Shown here in pieces: positions 55,576-64,000 of a DNA stretch of 64,000 bases (positions are counted from its first letter, which is position 1; the number at the start of each line of letters is the position of its first letter). Location of the stretch: NCBI GenBank assembly GCA_016618085.1, contig JABLTG010000020.1, forward strand, positions 1-64,000. Reading direction: 5' to 3'. Made by a program: the position numbers and the translations under genes. The notes under the pieces are model-generated. The model was not told where the DNA came from and did not search any database. It was given only the letters and a program-made list of their open reading frames with translations. Origin of the DNA: Neovahlkampfia damariscottae (lineage: Eukaryota > Heterolobosea > Selenaionea > Neovahlkampfiida > Neovahlkampfiidae).

Positions 55576-56583
55576 TTATTTATCTTCTTCAATTTCGTCA
55601 TCTTCTTCTTCTTCTTCAGAATGTACTTCTTCAATTATCAAACTCTTTTCCTCCTCCACATTCAAATATTTCAGAAAATCATAAATCTTTTTCAAATATC
55701 TTTCTACAGAATAAATATCCATTATATTGTTATGTCCAGCATATTCAATAAATAGAGGTTTGTATGACTTTTTACATTTCTTTGAAAGTGTCTTTCAAAA
55801 TATAAGTAAGTTTAGAAATAGAAAAATGTTACTTCTATTCAAAATTTAAATTCAAAAAAAAATTCGCACCTCCATGTTCCACAGGAATTAGTTCGTCTTC
55901 TTTACCATGTATAACAAAAACAGGTGACTCTACCCTTTCTATCCTTTCAACGTTTGGAAACATATCAAAGAATAATTTATTTTGTACTGGAACCTTGATT
56001 CTGACAACAGAAAGAAATGGACTTTGCAAAATTAGACCTCTGAATTGAGAATTTTGTCTAGAACAAATATAAGTACTTGGTCCAGATCCTAAACTGGTAC
56101 CAAATCTATGTTGTTGATTAATGAAATATTTTTGGTTACACTATAATTTTATTTCTTTTAAAATTCAAAGTTTCAGTTAAATATTTGACAGCTGCTTCAA
56201 TACTATCATAACACCCTTTTTCTGTTGGTGAAATGGTAGTTTTTTTATTTTCTTTATCAATTCCATAACCTTGATATTCATAAGAAAAAACGTTAATCTT
56301 TTGTTTTTTAATAAAAAACGTGTTACTTTTAATGAAGTGGATAAAAGCTCCAAATAAGGCATCATTTGTCCTAAATCAGTGGCATTTCCGTGACTGTATA
56401 AAATACATTGATCAGATCTGATAATAAGTTTTTTTTTTTTGCAAACTTTTTGAATTTCAAAAATGTAGTTGGTATCTCTGAACCATTTTCAAGTTTTATC
56501 CATTTTATAGTTCCATCTTTGTTGTCTTTGTATGACGGTGGATCAGGTGGTTGAAACAAAACTCGAGAAATGACTCCTCCCAT
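55576..56583 (-). CDS. ABHD17-like serine hydrolase with a 2-nt exon
   Basis: complement(join(55576..55791,55833..55834,55870..56105,56140..56297,56327..56417,56447..56583)), 279 aa. Family members depalmitoylate membrane proteins. YSHGNATDLGQ near the oxyanion hole, nucleophile in FGTSLGSG (Ser133), acid in HGKEDE (Asp199), and histidine in YAGHNN (His228). The start MGGVIS could be N-myristoylated; the Cys-rich palmitoylation leader of animal ABHD17 is absent. To keep frame into the His-bearing exon a 2-base exon (AA, 55833-55834) between introns of 35 and 41 nt is needed. The C-terminus is acidic (EEEEEDDEIEEDK). Confidence 0.82.
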
Positions 56584-56720
56584 TTTTTATTTTGTTTTGT
56601 CAGTGAAAAATGATTGGACAAAATTGAAAAAATTCTAATATTGAGTAAGATAGTATGTATTTGATATGTTAAAGCCAATTTTTTTTTTATTTTTATCATA
56701 AAATGGAAGGATTTTTTTGA

Positions 56721-56727
56721 CCAATCA
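56721..56727 (+). promoter_or_regulatory. CCAATCA element upstream of NSA2
   Basis: GACCAATCACA lies 45 bases before the NSA2 start codon; an ATTGG in the opposite orientation near 56612 precedes the ABHD17-like gene. Both sit in the 188-base divergent spacer. Confidence 0.55.
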
Positions 56728-56771
56728 CATCGTTTTTTAAATACATAATTTTTTGTTGTAATTTTTAAAAC

Positions 56772-57554
56772 ATGCCACAAGGAGATTATATAGAATTATT
56801 TCAAAAGAGATATGGAAGAAAATACGATCATTATGAACGTAAAAGAAAAAAAGAAGCAAGAGCTGTAAAAAAACAATCAAAAATGGCTCAAACTTTGACT
56901 GGAATTAAAGGAAAATTGTTCAATAAAAAGAGATATGCTGAAAAAGCTTTAATGAAAAAGACTATTGCAATGCATGAACAAAAAACACAAAAACAAAAAG
57001 ATGATGACCATATTCCATCTGGTGCTGTTCCAGCTTATTTAATGGATCGTGAAGGAGAAAATAGATCAAAAATTTTAAGTAATACCATCAAACAAAAAAG
57101 AAAAGAAAAAGCAGGAAAATGGAAAGTTCCTGTACCAAAAGTACGTGCTTTGACGGAAGACGAAATGTTCAAAGTTGTAAGAAGTGGAAAAAGAAAAAAA
57201 AAAATGTGGAAGAGAATGATAAACAAAGTATCATTTGTAGGTGATACATTTACAAGAAAACCACCAAAATACGAAAGATTTATTCGTCCTATGGCTTTAC
57301 GTTTTCAAAAAGCGCACGTTACACATCCTGAACTTCAAACAACATTTCATCTTCCTATAATTTCTGTTAAAAAAAATCCACAATCACATTTGTATTCAAC
57401 TTTAGGTGTCATTACAAAAGGTACTATCATTGAAGTTAATGTTTCTGATTTGGGTCTTGTTACACCTTCAGGAAAAATTGTTTGGGGTAAATATGCTCAA
57501 GTTACAAATCAACCAGAGTTAGATGGTTGTATAAATGCTGTTTTACTTGTTTAA
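56772..57554 (+). CDS. NSA2: Ribosome biogenesis protein NSA2
   Basis: 260 aa, single exon. Essential factor of pre-60S assembly (27S rRNA processing). [79 protein letters not shown] and the eS8-like C-terminal domain ([41 protein letters not shown]) match the family over the full length of 260. Confidence 0.98.
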   Translation: MPQGDYIELFQKRYGRKYDHYERKRKKEARAVKKQSKMAQTLTGIKGKLFNKKRYAEKALMKKTIAMHEQKTQKQKDDDHIPSGAVPAYLMDREGENRSKILSNTIKQKRKEKAGKWKVPVPKVRALTEDEMFKVVRSGKRKKKMWKRMINKVSFVGDTFTRKPPKYERFIRPMALRFQKAHVTHPELQTTFHLPIISVKKNPQSHLYSTLGVITKGTIIEVNVSDLGLVTPSGKIVWGKYAQVTNQPELDGCINAVLLV

Positions 57555-57627
57555 TTAAAAATTTTTATTCTTCCATTCAAATTAAATTGTCATTGGCTAT
57601 TTATTTTTCCACCAACCACGGAGTTTT

Positions 57628-59795
57628 ATGGAACAAACAGAAAGAACAGTTGGAAATAACTTTCGTGACCAAATTTACTTTTATTCAGGCCTTTTAAAAG
57701 AACAATATCAAAGTTTACCACCACAACAACAAAATAAATTAAAATATTTGGCTGCTGGTGCTGGTGTTGGAACATGTAACTATATTTTATTTTTTAACTT
57801 CATAAGTGGGTGTAGTTCTTTATGGTTACTTCAAGAAAGAAAAAACTGAAACAAAAAAAAAGAGTAGCAAAGAAAATAGAATTGACTCCAAGTTTCTTAA
57901 ACGTTTAAGACATTTACTTGGCATTGTTGTTCCTTCATTCAAGTAAATTAAAACTATATTTAAAATCTATTAAATTATAGAAGCAAAGATTTTTTGAGAT
58001 TATTAGCTTTAGCTTTTGTAGTTATTTGTCGTACTTTTATTTCAAATACACTTAGTTCATTATCTGGTGATCTTTCAAAGGTAAAAAGAAATATAATTTA
58101 GTGTTAATATATTTATAGGCATTGATGTTAACAGATAAAAAAGAATTTACTCAATTATTACTTACTTCAACTACAACATCTGTGTTATCAGCAATATTAG
58201 CACCAACTTTACAGTATTTAATTGATAAATCAGCGATTCAATGGAGATCACATTTAACTGAATATTTACACTCAAAATATTTAAATAATATGATGTATTA
58301 TAAATCAGCATATTTGAATGAAGATGTTAAGAATCCGTATGTAAAAATATTATAATAACAAATATATTAGTGATCAAATTATTACTCAAGATGTTCAAAA
58401 ATTTTCAGAAGGAATGTGTGGTTTATTTGCAAATTTGGTGAAACCAATTGCTGATATCATACTTTATACTACTAGATTAGTTGGTAAAAAGAAATTATTT
58501 TTTACAAACAATTAAAATAGATTTAACTGGTTGGATTGGACCTGTTGTCATTGTTTCTTATATGTTTTTATCTTGGATATTTATTACACTTATTAGACCA
58601 AATTTTTCAAAATTAACAAGTAAATATCAAGAATTACAAGGTACATTTAGATATACTCATGTACGTACTTCAACCAATGGAGAATCAATTGCATTTTATG
58701 GTGGTGATTCTCTTGAAAAATCAGTTGCAGAATCAAATTTTGAAGATATTTATCAACAAAAATCTAAAATGAATTCAATTAAACGTAATTTTGAAAGTAA
58801 GAAATTATTTTTTTTTTCATTAACATATAGTTTTAAATGAATTTTTCATTTTTGATTTACCACAAAGTATCAGTTGGTTATTAAGTGCATTACCTGTATT
58901 TTTTGGTAGAATGCATAAACATGATAGAGGTGAACTTGCAAGAGATCTTCGTTATGTTGCAGCTGTTATTTCTCATGAATTTTCAGCTATTGGAGAATTA
59001 GTTAAAGTACATACAAGACTTTCTGAAATATCTGGATATACAAATAATATTTCAAATCTTTTGGATACAATTGATGATTTTGAAAAAAAAAATTCAAAAG
59101 TATCAATTAAAGAAGGTGATTCTGTTAAATTTGAAAATATTGATTTAGTGACACCAACAGGAGTTACTCTTGGAAAATCAATTAATTTTGAAATTCAACC
59201 TGGTAAAAATTATTTAATTACAGGTCCAAATGGAATTGGAAAATCAAGTATTGCACGTTTATTAGCTGGATTATGGCCATTTAATGAAAATGGATCAATT
59301 ACAAAACCAGGTGGATCTAAAATGGGTGAATTAGAAAAAATATTTTATGTACCTCAAAAACCATATAATGTTAGTGGTACATTAAGAGATCAAATCATTT
59401 ATCCATTGGATTCATCTAAAGCTAAAAATTGTTCTGATGAAGAATTATCAAAATTACTTGATAAAGTTAAAATTACAAAAATTATTGAAAGAGAAGGAGG
59501 TTTTAATTCAGTTAGAAATTGGGATGATATTTTATCTCTTGGTGAACAACAGAGATTAGCTATGGCAAGATTATATTATCATCAACCTAAATTTGCAATT
59601 TTAGATGAATGTACTAGTGCTGTTTCTGCTGATATTGAAAAACAATTATATGATGAATCAAAAGAATTAGGAATTACTATCATTACAATTTCTTTAAGAC
59701 CTGCATTAAAAGCTTATCATGATTATGAGTTTAGATTTGATGGAAAAGGTGGTTATACTATTGGCGAAATTGATCATAATGAAAAAGATGAATAA
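57628..59795 (+). CDS. ABCD-family (peroxisomal-type) ABC half-transporter
   Basis: join(57628..57775,57807..57942,57981..58080,58119..58336,58371..58483,58521..58796,58831..59795), 651 aa. Imports acyl-CoA into peroxisomes in other eukaryotes. The TM domain has several helices with the ABCD loop motif (FEDIYQQKSKMN, and HLTEYLHSKYLNNMMYYK). The nucleotide-binding domain shows Walker A GPNGIGKSS (about 462), signature LSLGEQQR (about 566), Walker B FAILDECTSA (about 585) and an H-loop change: TIISLRP in place of the usual His (ISLRPAL), typical for ABCD proteins, which have SVGHR there. Six introns 31-38 nt. Its presence argues for peroxisomes. Confidence 0.9.
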
Positions 59796-59965
59796 ATTTT
59801 ATTTGATTTTTCTCTCAGTCGGATCAAGATTCTCAGTAGAGAATTGACGAAACTTTTGTATAATAAAACTTTCGAGTTTTAAAAAAAAAAAGATTTTTAT
59901 TGGTCAATTTCACTTTTTTATTTTTGGTTGCAGAAAAACAAGCATCTCTCTTTTTTTTTAAAAAA

Positions 59966-60445
59966 ATGTCAGACCAACAAGAAGAGTTACAAAAGGCAAA
60001 AGCAAGAGCTTTAAAAGCGAAAGAAAAAGCAAAATTAAAAGCATTAGAAAAACAAAAATCAACAGAAACTTCAACAAAATTTCAATTAAAAGATGGTCAA
60101 CTACGTTATGACGTTAAAAAATGGAATGCCGTTTGTTTTTATTTTTTTGAAATTAATTGATTTAAAATAGGTCAGTCTTTGGAGATGGGATGTTATAGTG
60201 GATAACTGCGCTATTTGTAGAGTTAATATTCATGATTTATGTATAGATTGTCAAGCAAATCAATATTCAACTACATCTGAAGAATGTAATGTTGCATGGG
60301 GCGAATGCAACCATGCTTTTCATTTTCATTGTGTAATTTTTTTTATTTTTTTTATTTTTTTTAGATATCGAGATGGTTGAAAACAAGACATGTTTGTCCA
60401 TTGTGTAACACTGAATGGGATTTTCAACGATATGGAAATGCGTAA
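59966..60445 (+). CDS. RBX1: RING-H2 protein RBX1/ROC1 of cullin ligases
   Basis: join(59966..60130,60171..60332,60365..60445), 135 aa. Catalytic RING subunit of SCF-type ubiquitin ligases. The cullin-binding strand [23 protein letters not shown] flows into the RING-H2 with the extra zinc site ([44 protein letters not shown]). The N-terminal 45 residues (Lys/Ala-rich helix) are longer than in animals. Introns are 40 and 32 nt, the second a pure T-rich tract. Could partner the BTB protein through cullin 3. Confidence 0.96.
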
Positions 60446-60466
60446 ATTAAATGTTTTTTATTTTCT

Positions 60467-63400
60467 TTATTGAATTTCTTCTTCTTCCACTTCAGCAATT
60501 CCAGAAATATTTCCGACATTATTTTCTTGCTCCTCCTGAGTTTTATCTTCTTTGTTCAGAGAATCTTCTTCTCTACTCGTTGATGGAGGAGTTTTGAAAT
60601 CTTCTGATGATTTTGGATCTGTTTCATTATTTTCAAATAATAATCCAGTGTTGGAATTTATTCTATCATGATGAATTGAATCAGGTGATGAGTTTTCTTG
60701 TGATCCTAATTTTGGAATGATTCCTTTTTCTTGTTCAAAATCTTCATTTGATTCTAAATTTTCGTCTAATTCAACTTGTTGAGTAGCAGAAATATCAAAT
60801 TTTTCATCTTTTTGTTGCTCTCCAATGATTACAGTTGTTTGATTTGCTCTTCTTTTTAGTCCAAATGTTGCTAACATTACATCTTGTTCTGCCATTGAAA
60901 TGTCTTTTCCAATATCCAAATCATGAATGGATTCTAAATATTGAACTCGAGTTTGTTTTTTATCCTCAAAGAATTGAAGAATAAAATCTAAAACAATTAA
61001 TCCACCAACTGAAATTGAAGATACAACAATAACAATAATACAAAGAACTCCAACTAGATCTTTACTCCAATCTTTTGGAAAGTCATCAACATAAAATAAT
61101 AAAGCACAGAATAACAACAACTCTGTACTTAATAGTACAATATACTCCATTGTATTGTGAAAATCTCTTCGATAAGGTACATTATGGATTTGTAAAATAA
61201 ATGCAATAAAAATGACAAGCATTGAAAATAACACAACTAATAAAGGGTATCCTGAGAAGAATATAATTGCAGTTGAAATTAATAATTTTCTAATGATGAT
61301 GATTATTTGCCAATAAATTCTTTCATCCCTAAATCTGACGAATAAAAATCTAAACCTTGCATTAAATGTTTTTGATGCTTGAATCTTTTTTTTAAATAAT
61401 AAAACATAAGCAAAAAGACCAATGACACCTAAACCAAATGTAATTAAAGTTGCAATAGCAAATGGAAAATATATCCACCAATCTCCTTGATAACATTGAA
61501 CAGATCTCTCTGAATCCATTAATAATTGATCTTTGACAGTGACACAATTAAAAATTTGAGATGCTTTTGTTACAACAAATACATATGAAAAGGAAAGAAT
61601 GATAACAAATGTATGAATACATTTATCACCAAACTCACCAAGTTGTTTAATTGATTTGGGATCAGCAAAGAAATCAATAGTTGCAACAATTGTTGATGAA
61701 AAGTTAACTGTTAACCAATTTCTTCTATCAATTTTGTAAAATTTGTCTAACATTTTTCTGATTAATCTTCCATAAATTCTAGCTAAAAGTGATCGAATAA
61801 CTTCAAGAATAAATCCTAAAAATAATAAAATAGCAAATACAACTGGAATAGCCAAAGTTGCTCCCCATTTCATTCCATAGGTAATAGATGAAATACATTC
61901 AGGTACAAAAATATCAAGATCCAAATTTAAAAATTTTAAATAACCCAATACATTTTTCAATGCATCAGGCCATTTAAAATTATATGCAGAAAATACAGCA
62001 ATAATTTGATAATAAGAAATTGCAATACTAAATGAACTTAAATGTGATACTTTTAATTGTGCAAATTTGAAAAATAAGAGAATTAAAATAAAAAGAACAA
62101 TGATAACACCAATCATTCTCCATTGAACATCTGTGTTACATATTTCACATTTTCCACTTGATTTATAATATCCTGAAGCACAATTTTCACATAATAATCC
62201 TGTTCTTCCAATAATACATCCTCCATTTAATGAAGTATTTCCAGTACAAAATGATTGAGTGTTACATATCACAAAATTGAATGGTTCAATATCATCTTGA
62301 ATCCAATAATATCCTTCTTTTGGTCTAGGTAAAGAAGATCCACCATCACAAATCCCACCTTTAACGCATGTGGAACATTCAATACCTGAATTGGTACCAT
62401 TTTTTCTATATGCACCAGATTGACAATCACAATTTGTTAAATTTTTTGATCCTTCAACCGATTTGGTCAAAGTTGGACATTTTAAGCATGTTGTAGATCC
62501 AGTTTCAGGTTGATATCTGTTTTCTTCACATTCAATACACTCAAAAAAACCTTCTTTGTGCTTATATTTTCCAGCCGGACATATTTGGCAAGGAACTTCA
62601 TAATTTGAACCAAACTCACCAGGTTTACAAGATTGAACATCATAAGTTATTCCAGACCAAGAAACAAAATTCTTTTCATTGTAACTAAGATAAATACTTG
62701 CTGTTTTATCTTCTGGATGTGAAGGTGTTGTGCAATTTACCATTGTGTCACTTAAAATTTTACAATCTATTGATGATCTAATTGTAGTTATTCTGAAGGT
62801 AGCACGTAAATTATCTAACGAAATTTGATTCAAAAGATGAAATCCAGAACCAATTAGAGATATATCCACACCACCATAGGCAACACCAAAATTAGGAGAA
62901 ATTGAAGTCACAACAGGTTTTGGATAAAGTGTAAATTCTTTTGCAACTGATGTTTGTGATGCAACGGTGTTTGCTACAACGATTTCCCATAAACCATAAT
63001 CATTTTCATTGATTGAATTTGTTGGTACTGTACAAACTACTTCATCTGAACTACGAACTGTTGGATTGTTATCATATTTTACGATGTTTGTTCCTTTTTT
63101 TGTAAAAATACACTGATCAACGTTCTTTGTGATTCCAGTGATTGTAATTGTATAAGGGTCAGAGTCATCAGGTCTAATAGGTCCAGTTGTTGGTGAATAC
63201 AAGACTATAACGGGGAATTTTGATTCCAAAAATGTCATAGTCAGTTTTGTGTCAATATAATCAATGCCATTCATTGCAAAATAAACTGATAAATCTTTTG
63301 GTAAAGTAGTACCTGTTGAATAAACATCTGGTGTGTTACACAATGCATAAGTTTCATTGATATAAGTGCAAGATTCTTCAAATGACAAACCTGTAATATT

Positions 63401-64000
63401 GTAGATAATAGATATTTTTGATGACATCACATATCCAGTTCCAAATAATTTCATAGTTGTTTTCGCTGGAGTGGTTTGACTGACTCCTTCATCACCAATA
63501 ATGGTCGAAAAAGTCAAATTTTTTTCATCTATAAAGGTTAATAAATTGAACTTCCAAACCATAAGAATTCAGCTCGATATTCATAGATTTCCAAGTCAAA
63601 TTATTTTGCGAAATTTCTACTTGATAACTAGAAGCAGGTAGGATTGGATTTTTAAAGGATAAGATTTCTGAACTAGTATATTGAATATCATTTATATTAG
63701 CAGAATAATCTGTTGAAACTAGTCTAAGAGAAATGTCTCCTGATTGAACAAATGGTTTTCCAGTTAGAGTTAAATCATAAACCAAATCATTTCTTATCGC
63801 ATTTGGCGAAATAACTGCGTTAGATATTGTCCCTTTGAAGATGTTATTCTAAATTAGAAGGTACTATAAAAATAAAATGGTTTTGAGGATTCAAAGAGTG
63901 TCTGTAATCCATTTGGGTTTGATAAAGTCAATATTCTGACAACAGGATAGAGTTCACAACTAAAGCAGTTTGAAATTTGTGCAGATTCACATTTTGTATA
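60467..64000 (-). CDS. TIG/Cys-rich multi-transmembrane protein, 5' end outside window
   Basis: complement(join(60467..63528,63560..63832,63865..>64000)), at least 1156 aa, N-terminus cut by the window edge. Large surface protein: IPT/TIG domains (SISPNFGVAYGGVDISLIGSG; earlier KLFGTGY), then a Cys-rich region of GCC2/GCC3-type repeats (CQICPAGKYKHKEGFFEC, CEENRYQPETGSTTCLKCP, GLLCENCASGYYKSSGKC), then about eight hydrophobic helices and a 190-residue acidic cytosolic tail. Architecture resembles large adhesion/sensor-like proteins common in amoebae. Introns 31 and 32 nt were chosen to keep the frame (KPFYFYRTISNAVIS). Converges on RBX1 with 21 bases between stops. Confidence 0.85.

Noticed and set aside
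857-64000. tRNA or rRNA genes in intergenic spacers
   Set aside because: Spacers are short and AT-rich; I saw no cloverleaf with B-box-like GTTCGANNC and no rRNA core sequence.

Overview
This window is the end of a nuclear chromosome from a unicellular eukaryote with a very AT-rich, very compact genome. Bases 1-310 are a telomere-type tract of CCCAAA units that decays inward. A 540-base non-coding subtelomeric stretch follows, and from 857 to the right edge the window is almost wall-to-wall genes: 38 protein-coding genes, or one per about 1.65 kb. Nearly all genes with introns have tiny GT-AG introns (28-49 nt). I placed them by reading both strands and requiring frame continuity and agreement with family motifs. 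The standard genetic code fits. About 35 of the 38 genes end in TAA, often inside an AATAAA-like sequence. I cannot name the species. The gene set (mitochondrial bL9 and IMP protease, peroxisome-type ABCD half-transporter, chromosomal passenger protein, TLDc and BTB proteins, many signalling fusions) suggests a free-living amoeboid protist with conventional mitochondria, for example an amoebozoan or heterolobosean; this is inference.

Layout. 0.9-9 kb: mitochondrial ribosomal protein bL9, GPI mannosyltransferase III, a GPR107-like seven-TM protein and a large secretory-pathway receptor with a mannose-6-phosphate-receptor/Atg27-type tail. 9-15 kb: membrane arylsulfatase, SPRY-BTB-TLDc protein, ER FKBP, mitochondrial inner-membrane protease, coiled-coil protein. 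15-25.5 kb: a 2077-residue kinase/pseudophosphatase fusion, a RlaP-like nucleotidyltransferase, succinyl-CoA ligase beta, ankyrin protein. 25.5-34 kb: Rab geranylgeranyltransferase alpha, proline-rich adaptor, small mitochondrial-like protein, Mob1-C2-RasGAP fusion, divergent actin-related protein, proteasome beta-3. 34-49 kb: ELP2, lipase, SGF29, NOLC1/SRP40, a small unknown protein, INCENP, EngB GTPase, BSD-TLDc protein, RNA polymerase I subunit 2. 49-64 kb: small TM protein, two calcineurin-B-like EF-hand paralogues, calponin-homology/PI3-kinase fusion, SMU1, ABHD17-like hydrolase, NSA2, ABCD transporter, RBX1 and the 3' part of a TIG/Cys-rich multi-TM protein.

Most genes are core housekeeping genes for ribosome production (NSA2, RPA2, NOLC1), chromatin and transcription (SGF29, ELP2), splicing (SMU1), protein turnover (PSMB3, RBX1), membrane traffic (RabGGTA, PI3K, receptor tail) and mitochondria. 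They do not form a cluster with one job. What stands out is (i) a CCAATCA / TGATTGG element just upstream of almost every start codon, sometimes 1-3 bases from the ATG and shared by divergent genes; (ii) microexons of 2-8 coding bases; (iii) several unusual signalling domain fusions: kinase+pseudophosphatase, Mob1+C2+RasGAP, CH+PI3K, and a repeat ectodomain on an M6PR-like tail. No transposons, tRNAs, rRNAs or virus-like elements were recognised.
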